Positions 11,459-23,700 of a DNA stretch of 64,000 nucleotides are shown piece after piece (position 1 is the stretch's first letter; each line of letters opens with the position of its first letter). The notes under the pieces were generated by a model. It worked only from the letters and a program-made list of their open reading frames with translations. It was not told where the DNA came from and searched no databases. Source of the DNA: Hydractinia symbiolongicarpus (lineage: Eukaryota; Cnidaria; Hydrozoa; Anthoathecata; Hydractiniidae); NCBI RefSeq assembly GCF_029227915.1, contig NC_079889.1:5086001-5150000 (forward strand). The letters run 5' to 3'. Both the position numbers and the translations under genes were made by a program.

Positions 11459-11522
11459 GCCTTTATTAGACTGCAAAATGCCATATTACGGCCTTTATAG
11501 GACTGTGCACGTAGTTAAGAGT
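11459..11522 (+). repeat. Internal ~32-bp subrepeat within each monomer
   Basis: The first 64 bases of the reference monomer hold two diverged copies of a ~32-bp unit. GCCTTTATTAGACTGC is followed 32 bases later by GCCTTTATAGGACTGTGC. Both start GCCTTTAT and carry GACTG at the same offset; downstream similarity fades. The pattern recurs in essentially every monomer, so the duplication predates array expansion. A 34-bp deletion near 59883 joins the two subunits. Only one third of the monomer shows clear internal repetition, so the whole monomer cannot be called a multimer of 32. Confidence 0.75.
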
Positions 11523-11621
11523 GTTGTAAGGCCATGGCGCTAAGGAAAACCTCTTGGAACGTTGTAGTGCATTGAGACTGGAAGAAATAGTACAATGGTA
11601 AACTGCGCAGGCAGATGGAAC

Positions 11622-11636
11622 CACGTGATCTACGTG
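11622..11636. promoter_or_regulatory. CACGT-N5-ACGTG dyad with E-box, one per monomer
   Basis: Most monomers end in CACGTGATTTACGTG or CACGTGATCTACGTG: inverted 5-bp arms CACGT and ACGTG around a 5-base spacer. The left arm plus one base makes the palindromic E-box CACGTG, a bHLH-type site. On the minus strand, ATCACGTG matches the RTCACRTG core of the yeast CDEI element bound by Cbf1. Subclasses break it to CGCGTG (in GAAACCGCGTGATTTACG) or CACTTG. Protein binding is inference; the dyad and its recurrence are direct observations. Confidence 0.55.
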
Positions 11637-12004
11637 TGAGGCCTTTATTAGACTGCAAAAGGCCATATTACAGCCTTTAATGGACTGTGCACGTAGTTAA
11701 GAGTGTTGTAAGGCCATGGCGCTAAGGAAAACCTCTTGGAACGTTGTAGTGCATTGAGACTGGAAGAAATAGTACAATGGTAATCTGCGCAGGCAGATGG
11801 AACCACGTGATCTACGTGTGAGGCCTTTATTAGACTGCAAAAGGCCATATTACAGACTTTAATGGACTGTGCATGTAGTTGAGAGTGTTCTAAGGCCTCA
11901 GCGCTAAGGAGAACCACTTGGAACGTTGTAGTGCATTGAGACTGGAAGAAATAGTACAATAGTAACCTGCGCAGGCAGATGGAACCACGTGATTTACGTG
12001 TGAA

Positions 12005-12186
12005 GCCTTTATTAGACTGCAAAAGGCCATATTACAGCCTTTATAGGACTGTGCACGTAGTTAAGAGCGTTTTAAGGCGACGGCGCTAATGAAAATGACT
12101 TGGGACGTTGTAGCGCATTGAGACTGGAAGGAATAGTCCAATGGTAACCTTCGCAGGCAGGTGAAACCACGTGATTTACGTGTGAA
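12005..12186 (+). repeat. Reference satellite monomer, class 2 (182 bp)
   Basis: A typical class 2 monomer. It differs from class 1 mostly in the middle third: GAGCGTTTTAAGGCGACGG (usually GCGTTCTAAGG elsewhere), CTAATGAAAATGACTTGGG and GTAGCGCATTG, then GGAAGGAATAGTCCAATGG and CTTCGCAGGCAGGTG. Subclasses carry GACGTCGC with AAAATAACTT, or GATGGCGC with ATGACTTTGG. Class 2 has minus-strand stops, so it yields few long open frames. Hybrids exist, such as the monomer near 2560-2700, which starts as class 2 and ends as class 1. That suggests exchange or conversion inside monomers. Confidence 0.9.
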
Positions 12187-15111
12187 GCCTTTATTAGACT
12201 GCAAAATGCCATATTACGGCCTTTATAGGACTGTGCACGTAGTTAAGAGTGTTGTAAGGCCATGGCGCTAAGGAAAACCTCTTGGAACGTTGTAGTGCAT
12301 TGAGACAGGAAGAAATATAACAATGGTAAACTGCGCAGGCAGATGGAACCACGTGATCTACGTGTGAGGCCTTTATTAGACTGCAAAATGCCATATTACG
12401 GCCTTTATAGCACTGTGCACGTAGTTAAGAGTGTTGTAAGGCCACGGCGCCAAGGAAAACCTCTTGGAACGTTGTAGTGCATTGAGACTGGAAGAAATAG
12501 TACAATGGTAAACTGCGCAGGCAGATGGAACCACGTGATCTACGTGTGAGGCCTTTATTAGACTGCAAAAGGCCATATTACAGCCTTTAATGGACTGTGC
12601 ATGTAGTTAAGAGTGTTCTAAGGCCTCAGCGCTAAGGAGAACCACTTGGAACGTTGTAGTGCATTGAGACTGTAAGAAATAGTACAATAGTAACCTGCGC
12701 AGGCAGATGGAACCACGTGATTTACGTGTGAGGCCTTTATTAGACTGCAAAAGGCCATATTACAGCCTTTATAGGACTGTGCACGTAGTTAAGAGCGTTT
12801 TAAGGCGACGGCGCTAATGAAAATGACTTGGGACGTTATAGCGCCATGAGACTGGAAGGAATAGTTTAATGGTAACCTTCGCAGGCAGGTGAAACCACGT
12901 GATTTACGTGTGAAGCCTTTATTAGACTGCAAAATGCCATATTACGGCCTTTATAGGACTGTGCACGTAGTTAAGAGTGTTGTAAGGCCATGGCGCTAAG
13001 GAAAACCTCTTGGAACGTTGTAGTGCATTGAGACTGGAAGAAATAGTACAATGGTAAACTTCGCAGGCAGATGGAACCACGTGATCTACGTGTGAGTCCT
13101 TTATTAGACTGCAAAATGCCATATTACGGCCTTTATAGGACTGTGCACGTAGTTAAGAGTGTTGTAAGGCCACGGCGCCAAGGAAAACCTCTTGGAACGT
13201 TGTAGTGCATTGAGACTGGAAGGAATAGTCCAATGGTAACATTCGCAGGCAGATGGAACCACGTGATTTACGTGTGAGGCCTTTATTAGACTGCAAAAGG
13301 CCATATTACAGCCTTTATAGGACTGTGCACGTAGTTAAGAGCGTTCTAAGGCGACGGCGCTAATGAAAATGACTTGTGACGTTGTAGCGCATTGAGACTG
13401 GAAGGAATAGTCCAATGGTAAACTTCGCAGGCAGGTGAAACCACGTGATTTACGTGTGAGGCCTTTATTAGACTGCAAAAGGCCATATTACAGCCTTTAT
13501 AGGAATGTGCACGTAGTTAAGAGCGTTCTAAGGCGACGGCGCTAATGAAAATGACTTGGGACGTTGTAGTGCATTGAGACTGGAAGAAATAGTACAATGG
13601 TAAACTGCGCAGGCAGATGGAACCACGTGATCTACGTGTGAGGCCTTTATTAGACTGCAAAAGGCCATATTACAGCCTTTATAGGACTGTGCACGTAGTT
13701 AAGAGCGTTCTAAGGCGATGGCGCTAATGAAAATGACTTTGGACGTTGTAGCGCATTGAGACTGGAACGTCTAGACCTATGGTAACCTGCGCAGGCAGCT
13801 GAAACCGCGTGATTTACGTCTGCCGCCTTTATTGGACTGCAAAAGGCCATATTACGGCCTTTATAGGACTGTGCACGTAGTTAAGAGTGTTGTAAGGCCA
13901 AGGCGCCAAGGAAAACCTCTTGGAACGTTGTAGTGCATTGAGATTTGAAGGAATAGTCCAATGGTAACCTTTGCAGGCAGATGGAACCACGTGATTTACG
14001 TGTGAGGCCTTTATGAGACTGCAAAAGGCCATATTACAGCCTTTATAGGACTGTGCACGTAGTTAAGAGCGTTCTAAGGCGACGTCGCTAATGAAAATAA
14101 CTTGGGACGTTGTAGCACATTGAGACTGGAAGAAATAGTCCAATGGTAACCTTTGCAGACTGGTGAAACCACGTGATTTACGTGTGAAGCCTTTATTAGA
14201 CTGCAAAAGGCCATATTACGGCCTTTATAGGACTGTGCACGTAGTTAAGAGTGTTGTAAGGCCATGGCGCTAAGGAAAACCTCTTGGAACGTTGAAGTGC
14301 ATTGAGACTTGAAGGAATAGTCCAATGGTAACCTTCGCAGGCAGGTGAAACCACGTGATTTACGTGTGAGGCCTTTATTAGACTGCAAAAGGCCATATTA
14401 CAGCCTTTATAGGAATGTGCACGTAGTTAAGAGCGTTCTAAGGCGACGGCGCTAATGAAAATGACTTGGGACGTTGTAGTGCATTGAGACTGGAAGAAAT
14501 AGTACAATGGTAAACTGCGAAGGCAGATGGAACCACGTGATCTACGTGTGAGGCCTTTATTAGACTGCAAAAGGCCATATTACAGCCTTTATAGGACTGT
14601 GGACTTAGTTAAGAGCGTTTTAAGGCGATGGCGCTAATGAAAATGACTTTTGACGTTGTAGCGCATTGAGACTGGAACGTGTAGTCCAATGGTAACCTGC
14701 GCAGGCAGCTGAAACCGCGTGATTTACGTCTGCCGCCTTTATTGGACTGCAAAAGGCCATATTACGGCTTTTATAGGATTGTGAACGTAGTTAAGAGTGT
14801 TCTAAGGCAACGGCGCTAATGAAAACGACTTGGGACGTTGTAGCGCATTGAGACTGGAACGACTAGTCCAATGGTAACCTGCGCAGGCAGAGGGAACCAC
14901 GTGATTTACGTGTGAGGCCTTTATGGGACTGCGAAAGGCCATATTACAGCCTTTATAGGACTGTGCACGTAGTTAAGAGCGTTCAAACGCGACGTCGCTA
15001 ATGAAAACCTCTTGGAACGTCGCAGTGCATTGCGGCTGGAAGGAATAGTACAATAGTAACCTGCGCAGGCAGAGGGAACCACGTGATTTACGTGTGAGGC
15101 ATTTATGAGAC

Positions 15112-15839
15112 TGCAAAAGGCCATATTACAGCCTTTATAGGACTGTGCACGTAGTTAAGAGCGTTCTAAGGCGACGTCGCTAATGAAAATAACTTGGGAC
15201 GTTGTAGCGCATTAAGACTTGAAGGAATAGTCCAATGGTAACCTTCGCAGGCAGGTGAAACCACGTGATTTACGTGTGAAGCCTTTATTAGACTGCAAAA
15301 TGCCATATTACGGCCTTTATAGGACTGTGCACGTAGTTAAGAGTGTTGTAAGGCCATGGCGCTAAGGAAAACCTCTTGGAACGTTGTAGTGCATTGAGAC
15401 TGGAAGAAATAGTACAATGGTAAACTGCGCAGGCAGATGGAACCACGTTATCTACGTGTGAGGCCTTTATGGGACTGCAAAAGGCCATATTACAGCCTTT
15501 ATAGGACTGTGCACGTAGTTAAGAGCGTTCTAAGGCGACGTCGCTAATGAAAATAACTTGGGACGTTGTAGCGCATTAAGACTTGAAGGAATAGTCCAAT
15601 GGTAACCTTCGCAGGCAGGTGAAACCACGTGATTTACGTGTGAAGCCTTTATTAGACTGCAAAATGCCATATTACGGCCTTTATAGGACTGTGCACGTAG
15701 TTAAGAGTGTTGTAAGGCCATGGCGCTAAGGAAAACCTCTTGGAACGTTGTAGTGCATTGAGACTGGAAGAAATAGTACAATGGTAAACTGCGCAGGCAG
15801 ATGGAACCACGTTATCTACGTGTGAGGCCTTTATGGGAC
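15112..15839. repeat. 364-bp dimer tandem duplication
   Basis: 15112-15475 and 15476-15839 appear identical by eye. Each contains a class 2 monomer with GCATTAAGACTTGAAGG followed by a class 1 monomer with the unusual CCACGTTATCTACGTG. Copy 3 has only one such dimer (near 30582-30945), so this is a private recent event. Confidence 0.85.
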
Positions 15840-18800
15840 TGCAAAAGGCCATATTACAGCCTTTATAGGACTGTGCACGTAGTTAAGAGCGTTCAAACGC
15901 GACGTCGCTAATGAAAATAACTTGGGACGTTGTAGCGCATTGAGATTTGAAGGAATAGTCCAATGGTAACCTGCGCAGGCAGATGGAGCCACGTGATTTA
16001 CGTGTGAGGCCTTTATTAGACTGCAAAAGGCCATATTACAGCCTTCATAGGACTGTGCACGTAATTAAGAGCGTTCTAAGGCGACGGCGCTAATGAAAAC
16101 CTCTTGGAACGTCGCAGTGCATTGCGGCTGGAAGGAATAGTACAATAGTAACCTGCGCAGGCAGAGGGAACCACGTGATTTACGTGTGAGGCCTTTATGA
16201 GACTGCAAAAGGCCATATTACAGCCTTTATAGGACTGTGCACGTAGTTAAGAGAGTTCTAAGGCGACGTCGCTAACGAAAATAACTTGGGACGTTGTAGC
16301 GCATTGGAACTTGAAGGAATAGTCCAATGGTAACCTTCGCAGGCCGGTGAAACCACGTGATCTACGTGTGAAGCCTTTATTAGACTGCAAAATGCCATAT
16401 TACGGCCTTTATAGGACTGTGCACGTAGTTAAGAGTGTTGTAAGGCCATGGCGCTAAGGAAAACCTCTTGGAACGTTGAAGTGCATTAAGACTGGAAAAA
16501 TAGTACAATGGTAACCTGCGCAGGCAGATGGAACCACGTGATCTACGTGTGAGGCCTTTATTAGACTGCAAAAGGCCATATTACAGCCTTTATAGGACTG
16601 TGCGCGTAGTTAAGAGCGTTCTAAGGCGATGGCGCTAATGAAAATGACTTGGGACGTTGTAGCGCATTGAGACTGGAACAACTAGTCCAATAGTAACCTG
16701 CGCAGGCAGGTGAAACCACGTGATTTACGTGTCACGCCTTTATTAGACTGCAAAAGGCCATATTACGGCCTTTATAGGACTGTGCACGTAGTTAAGAGCG
16801 TTCTAACGCGACGTCGCTATTGAAAATAACTTGGGACGCTGTAGCGCATTGAGACTTGAAGGAATAGTCCAATGGTAACCTGCGCAGGCAGATGGAGCCA
16901 CGTGATTTACGTGTGAGGCCTTTATTAGACTGCAAAAGGCCATATTACAGCCTTCATAGGACTGTGCACGTAGTTAAGAGCGTTCTAAGGCGACGGCGCT
17001 AATGAAAACCTCTTGGAACGTCGCAGTGCATTGCGGCTGGAAGGAATAGTACAATAGTAACCTGCGCAGGCAGAGGGAACCACGTGATTTACGTGTGAGG
17101 CCTTTATGAGACTGCAAAAGGCCATATTACAGCCTTTATAGGACTGTGGACGTAGTTAAGAGAGTTCTAAGGCGACGTCGCTAACGAAAATAACTTGGGA
17201 CGTTGTAGCGCATTGAGACTTGAAGGAATAGTCCAATGGTAACCTTCGCAGGCCGGTGAAACCACGTGATTTACGTGTGAGGCCTTTATTAGACTGCAAA
17301 AGGCCATATTACAGCCTTCATAGGACTGTGCACGTAGTTAAGAGCGTTCTAAGGCGACGGCGCTAATGAAAACCTCTTGGAACGTCGCAGTGCATTGCGG
17401 CTGGAAGGAATAGTACAATAGTAACCTGCGCAGGCAGAGGGAACCACGTGATTTACGTGTGAGGCCTTTATGAGACTGCAAAAGGCCTTATTACAGCCTT
17501 TATAGGACTGTGCACGTAGTTAAGAGCTTTCTAAGGCGACGTCGCTAATGAAAATAACTTGGGACGTTGTAGCGCATTGAGACTTGAAGGAATAGTCCAA
17601 TGGTAACCTGCGCAGGCAGATGGAGCCACGTGATTTACGTGTGAGGCCTTTATTAGACTGCAAAAGGCCATATTACAGCCTTCATAGGACTGTGCACGTA
17701 GTTAAGAGCGTTCTAAGGCGACGTCGCTAATGAAAATAACTTGGGACGTTGTAGCGCATTGAGACTTGAAGGAATAGTCCAATGGTAACCTTCGCAGGCA
17801 GGTGAAACCACGTGATTTACGTGTGAAGCCTTTATTAGACTGCAAAAGGCCATATTACAGCCTTTAATGGACTGTGCATGTAGTTAAGAGTGTTCTAAGG
17901 CCTCAGCGCTAAGGAGAACCACTTGGAACGTTTTAGTGCATTGAGACTGGAAGAAATAGTACAATAGTAACCTGCGCAGGCAGATGGAACCACGTGATTT
18001 ACGTGTGAAGCCTTTATTAGACTGCAAAAGGCCATATTACAGCCTTTATAGGACTGTGCACGTAGTTAAGAGCGTTTTAAGGCGACGGCGCTAATGAAAA
18101 TGACTTGGGACGTTGTAGCGCATTTAGACTGGAAGGAATAGTCCAATGGTAACCTTCGCAGGCAGATGGAACCACGTGATCTACGTGTGAGGCCTTTATT
18201 AGACTGCAAAATGCCATATTACGGCCTTTATAGGACTGTGCACGTAGTTAAGAGTGTTGTAAGGCCACGGCGCCAAGGAAAACCTCTTGGAACGTTGTAG
18301 TGCATTGAGACTGGAACGTCTAGTCCAATGGTAACCTGCGCAGGCAGATGGAACCACGTGATTTAAGTGTGAGGCCTTTATTAGACTGCAAAAGGCCATA
18401 TTACGGCCTTTATAGGACTGTGCACGTAGTTAAGAGCGTTTTAAGGCGACGGCGCTAATGAAAATGACTTGGGACGTTGCAGCGCATTGAGACTGGAAGG
18501 AATAGTCCAATGGTAACCTTCGCAGGCAGGTGAAACCACGTGATTTACGTGTGAAGCCTTTATTAGACTGCAAAATGCCATATTACGGCCTTTATAGGAC
18601 TGTGCACGTAGTTAAGAGTGTTGTAAGGCCATGGCGCTAAGGAAAACCTCTTGGAACGTTGTGGTGCATTGAGACTGGAAGAAATAGTACAATGGTAAAC
18701 TGTGCAGGCAGATGGAACCACGTGATTTACGTGTGAGGCCTTTATTAGACTGCAAAATGCCATATTACGGCCTTTATAGGACTGTGCACGTAGTTAAGAG

Positions 18801-20743
18801 CGTTCTAAGGCGACGGCGCTAATGAAAATGACTTGGGACGTTGTAGCGCATTGAGACTGGAAGGAATAGTCCAATGGTAAACTTCGCAGGCAGGTGAAAC
18901 CACGTGATTTACGTGTGAGGCCTTTATTAGACTGCAAAAGGCCATATTACAGCCTTTATAGGAATGTGCACGTAGTTAAGAGCGTTCTAAGGCGACGGCG
19001 CTAATGAAAATGACTTGGGACGTTGTAGTGCATTGAGACTGGAAGAAATAGTACAATGGTAAACTGCGAAGGCAGATGGAACCACGTGATCTACGTGTGA
19101 GGCCTTTATTAGACTGCAAAAGGCCATATTACAGCCTTTATAGGACTGTGCACGTAGTAAAGAGCGTTCTAAGGCGACGTCGCTAATGAAAATAACTTGG
19201 GACGTTGTAGCACATTGAGACTGGAAGAAATAGTCCAATGGTAACCTTTGCAGACTGGTGAAACCACTTGATTTACGTGTGAAGCCTTTATTAGACTGCA
19301 AAAGGCCATATTACGGCCTTTATAGGACTGTGCACGTATTTAAGAGCGTTCTAAGGCGATGGCGCTAATGAAAATGACTTTGGACGTTGTAATGCATTGA
19401 GACTGGAACGTCTAGTCCAATGGTAACCTGCGCAGGCAGCTGAAACCGCGTGATTTACGTCTGCCGCCTTTATTGGACTGCAAAAGGCCATATTACGGCC
19501 TTTATAGGACTGTGCACGTAGTTAAGAGTGTAGTAAGGCCAAGGGGCCAAGGAAAACCTCTTATAACGTCGCAGTGCATTGCGAGTGGAAGGAATAGTAC
19601 AATAGTAACCTGCGCAGGCAGAGGGAACCACGTGATTTACGTGTGAGGCCTTTATGGGACTGCAAAAGGCCTTATTACAGCCTTTATAGGACTGTGCACG
19701 TAGTTAAGAGCGTTCAAACGCGACGTCGCTAATGAAAATAACTTGGGACGTTGTAGCGCATTGAGACTTGAAGGAATAGTCCAATGGTAACCTGCGCAGG
19801 CAGATGGGGCCACGTGATTTACGTGTGAGGCCTTTATTAGACTGTAAAAGGCCATATTACAGCCTTCATAGGACTGTGCATGTAGTTAAGAGTGTTCTAA
19901 GGCCTCAGCGCTAAGGAGAACCACTCGGAACGTTGTAGTGCATTGAGACTGGAAGAAATAGTACAATAGTACCCTGCGCAGGCAGATGGAACCACGTGAT
20001 TTACGTGTGAGGCCTTTATTAGACTGCAAAAGGCCATATTACAGCCTTTTTAGGACTGTGCACGTAGTTAAGAGCGTTTTAAGGCGACGGCGCTAATGAA
20101 AATGACTTGGAACGTTGTAGCGCATTGAGACTGGAAGGAATAGTCCAATGGAAACCTTCGCAGGCAGGTGAAACCACGTGATTTACGTGTGAAGCCTTTA
20201 TTAGACTGGAAAATGCCATATTACGGCCTTTATAGGACTGTGCACGTAGTTAAGAGTGTTGTAAGGCCACGGCGCCAAGGAAAACCTCTTGGAACGTTGT
20301 AGTGCATTGAGACTGGAAGGAATAGTCCAATGGTAACATTCGCAGGCAGATGGAACCACGTGATTTACGTGTGAGGCCTTTATTAGACTGCAAAAGGCCA
20401 TATTACAGCCTTTATAGGACTGTGCACGTAGTTAAGAGCGTTCTAAGGCGACGGCGCTAATGAAAATGACTTGGGACGTTGTAGCGCATTGAGACTGGAA
20501 GGAATAGTCCAATGGTAAACTTCGCAGGCAGGTGAAACCACGTGATTTACGTGTGAGGCCTTTATTAGACTGCAAAAGGCCATATTACAGCCTTTATAGG
20601 AATGTGCACGTAGTTAAGAGCGTTCTAAGGCGACGGCGCTAATGAAAATGACTTGGGACGTTGTAGAGCATTGACACTGGAAGGAATAGTCCAATGGTAA
20701 ACATCGCTGGCAGGTGAAACCACGTGATTCACGTGTGAGGCCT

Positions 20744-23700
20744 TTATTAGACTGCAAAAGGCCATATTACAGCCTTCATAGGACTGTGCACGTAGTTAAG
20801 AGCGTTCTAAGGCGACGTCGCTAATGAAAATAACTTGGGACGTTGTAGCGCATTGAGACTTGAAGGAATAGTCCAATGGTAACCTTCGCAGGCAGGTGAA
20901 ACCACGTGATTTACGTGTGAAGCCTTTATTAGACTGCAAAATGCCATATTACGGCCTTTATAGGACTGTGCACGTAGTTAAGAGTGTTGTAAGGCCATGG
21001 CGCTAAGGAAAACCTCTTGGAACGTTGTAGTGCATTGAGACTGGAAGAAATAGTACAATGGTAAACTGCGCAGGCAGATGGAACCACGTGATCTACGTGT
21101 GAGGCCTTTATTAGACTGCAAAAGGCCATATTACAGCCTTTAATGGACTGTGCACGTAGTTAAGAGTGTTGTAAGGCCATGGCGCTAAGGAAAACCTCTT
21201 GGAACGTTGTAGTGCATTGAGACTGGAAGAAATAGTACAATGGTAAACTGCGCAGGCAGATGGAACCACGTGATCTACGTGTGAGGCCTTTATTAGACTG
21301 CAAAAGGCCATATTACAGACTTTAATGGACTGTGCATGTAGTTGAGAGTGTTCTAAGGCCTCAGCGCTAAGGAGAACCACTTGGAACGTTGTAGTGCATT
21401 GAGACTGGAAGAAATAGTACAATAGTAACCTGCGCAGGCAGATGGAACCACGTGATTTACGTGTGAAGCCTTTATTAGACTGCAAAAGGCCATATTACAG
21501 CCTTTATAGGACTGTGCACGTAGTTAAGAGCGTTTTAAGGCGACGGCGCTAATGAAAATGACTTGGGACGTTGTAGCGCATTGAGACTGGAAGGAATAGT
21601 CCAATGGTAACCTTCGCAGGCAGGTGAAACCACGTGATTTACGTGTGAAGCCTTTATTAGACTGCAAAATGCCATATTACGGCCTTTATAGGACTGTGCA
21701 CGTAGTTAAGAGTGTTGTAAGGCCATGGCGCTAAGGAAAACCTCTTGGAACGTTGTAGTGCATTGAGACTGGAAGAAATAGTACAATGGTAAACTGCGCA
21801 GGCAGATGGAACCACGTGATCTACGTGTGAGGCCTTTATTAGACTGCAAAAGGCCATATTACAGACTTTAATGGACTGTGCATGTAGTTGAGAGTGTTCT
21901 AAGGCCTCAGCGCTAAGGAGAACCACTTGGAACGTTGTAGTGCATTGAGACTGGAAGAAATAGTACAATAGTAACCTGCGCAGGCAGATGGAACCACGTG
22001 ATTTACGTGTGAAGCCTTTATTAGACTGCAAAAGGCCATATTACAGCCTTTATAGGACTGTGCACGTAGTTAAGAGCGTTTTAAGGCGACGGCGCTAATG
22101 AAAATGACTTGGGACGTTGTAGCGCATTGAGACTGGAAGGAATAGTCCAATGGTAACCTTCGCAGGCAGGTGAAACCACGTGATTTACGTGTGAAGCCTT
22201 TTATTAGACTGCAAAATGCCATATTACGGCCTTTATAGGACTGTGCACGTAGTTAAGAGTGTTGTAAGGCCATGGCGCTAAGGAAAACCTCTTGGAACGT
22301 TGTAGTGCATTGAGACAGGAAGAAATATAACAATGGTAAACTGCGCAGGCAGATGGAACCACGTGATCTACGTGTGAGGCCTTTATTAGACTGCAAAATG
22401 CCATATTACGGCCTTTATAGCACTGTGCACGTAGTTAAGAGTGTTGTAAGGCCACGGCGCCAAGGAAAACCTCTTGGAACGTTGTAGTGCATTGAGACTG
22501 GAAGAAATAGTACAATGGTAAACTGCGCAGGCAGATGGAACCACGTGATCTACGTGTGAGGCCTTTATTAGACTGCAAAAGGCCATATTACAGCCTTTAA
22601 TGGACTGTGCATGTAGTTAAGAGTGTTCTAAGGCCTCAGCGCTAAGGAGAACCACTTGGAACGTTGTAGTGCATTGAGACTGTAAGAAATAGTACAATAG
22701 TAACCTGCGCAGGCAGATGGAACCACGTGATTTACGTGTGAGGCCTTTATTAGACTGCAAAAGGCCATATTACAGCCTTTATAGGACTGTGCACGTAGTT
22801 AAGAGCGTTTTAAGGCGACGGCGCTAATGAAAATGACTTGGGACGTTATAGCGCCATGAGACTGGAAGGAATAGTTTAATGGTAACCTTCGCAGGCAGGT
22901 GAAACCACGTGATTTACGTGTGAAGCCTTTATTAGACTGCAAAATGCCATATTACGGCCTTTATAGGACTGTGCACGTAGTTAAGAGTGTTGTAAGGCCA
23001 TGGCGCTAAGGAAAACCTCTTGGAACGTTGTAGTGCATTGAGACTGGAAGAAATAGTACAATGGTAAACTTCGCAGGCAGATGGAACCACGTGATCTACG
23101 TGTGAGTCCTTTATTAGACTGCAAAATGCCATATTACGGCCTTTATAGGACTGTGCACGTAGTTAAGAGTGTTGTAAGGCCACGGCGCCAAGGAAAACCT
23201 CTTGGAACGTTGTAGTGCATTGAGACTGGAAGGAATAGTCCAATGGTAACATTCGCAGGCAGATGGAACCACGTGATTTACGTGTGAGGCCTTTATTAGA
23301 CTGCAAAAGGCCATATTACAGCCTTTATAGGACTGTGCACGTAGTTAAGAGCGTTCTAAGGCGACGGCGCTAATGAAAATGACTTGTGACGTTGTAGCGC
23401 ATTGAGACTGGAAGGAATAGTCCAATGGTAAACTTCGCAGGCAGGTGAAACCACGTGATTTACGTGTGAGGGCTTTATTAGACTGCAAAAGGCCATATTA
23501 CAGCCTTTATAGGAATGTGCACGTAGTTAAGAGCGTTCTAAGGCGACGGCGCTAATGAAAATGACTTGGGACGTTGTAGTGCATTGAGACTGGAAGAAAT
23601 AGTACAATGGTAAACTGCGCAGGCAGATGGAACCACGTGATCTACGTGTGAGGCCTTTATTAGACTGCAAAAGGCCATATTACAGCCTTTATAGGACTGT

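Larger units (their letters stand above)
11459..11640 (+). repeat. Reference satellite monomer, class 1 (182 bp)
   Basis: An intact monomer typical of class 1, taken arbitrarily from its first GCCTTTAT. Class 1 is marked by GAGTGTTGTAAGGCCATGG, CTAAGGAAAACCTCTTGG and GTAGTGCATTG in its middle third. GCCTTTAT recurs 32 bases later (11459 and 11491), each followed by a GACTG, showing an internal subrepeat. The tail holds CACGTG at 11622-11627 in a dyad. Read on the minus strand, class 1 gives an open frame of 66 codons. Because 182 is 2 modulo 3, the frame shifts in the next monomer and hits a stop just after re-entering the start motif. No promoter or coding signal is evident. Confidence 0.93.
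11281..20743. repeat. Large higher-order repeat, copy 1 (~9463 bp, 52 monomers)
   Basis: Starts near a CAGCCTTCATAGGACTG monomer and matches copies 2 and 3 monomer for monomer. Corresponding points with copy 3 lie at offset 15288 from 11466 to about 14200 and at 15106 from 15831 to about 19620. Relative to the others it has an exact 364-bp dimer duplication (15112-15839) and lacks one monomer present at 24388 and 29666. The unit ends with a rare monomer carrying TAGAGCATTGACACTGG and GATTCACGTGTG (20660-20740). Start and end are approximate to tens of bases. Confidence 0.85.

Noticed and set aside
11648-12022. 124-codon minus-strand frames as real genes
   Set aside because: They are two read-through monomers beginning at a TTG, not an ATG, and they recur only because the large repeat was duplicated.
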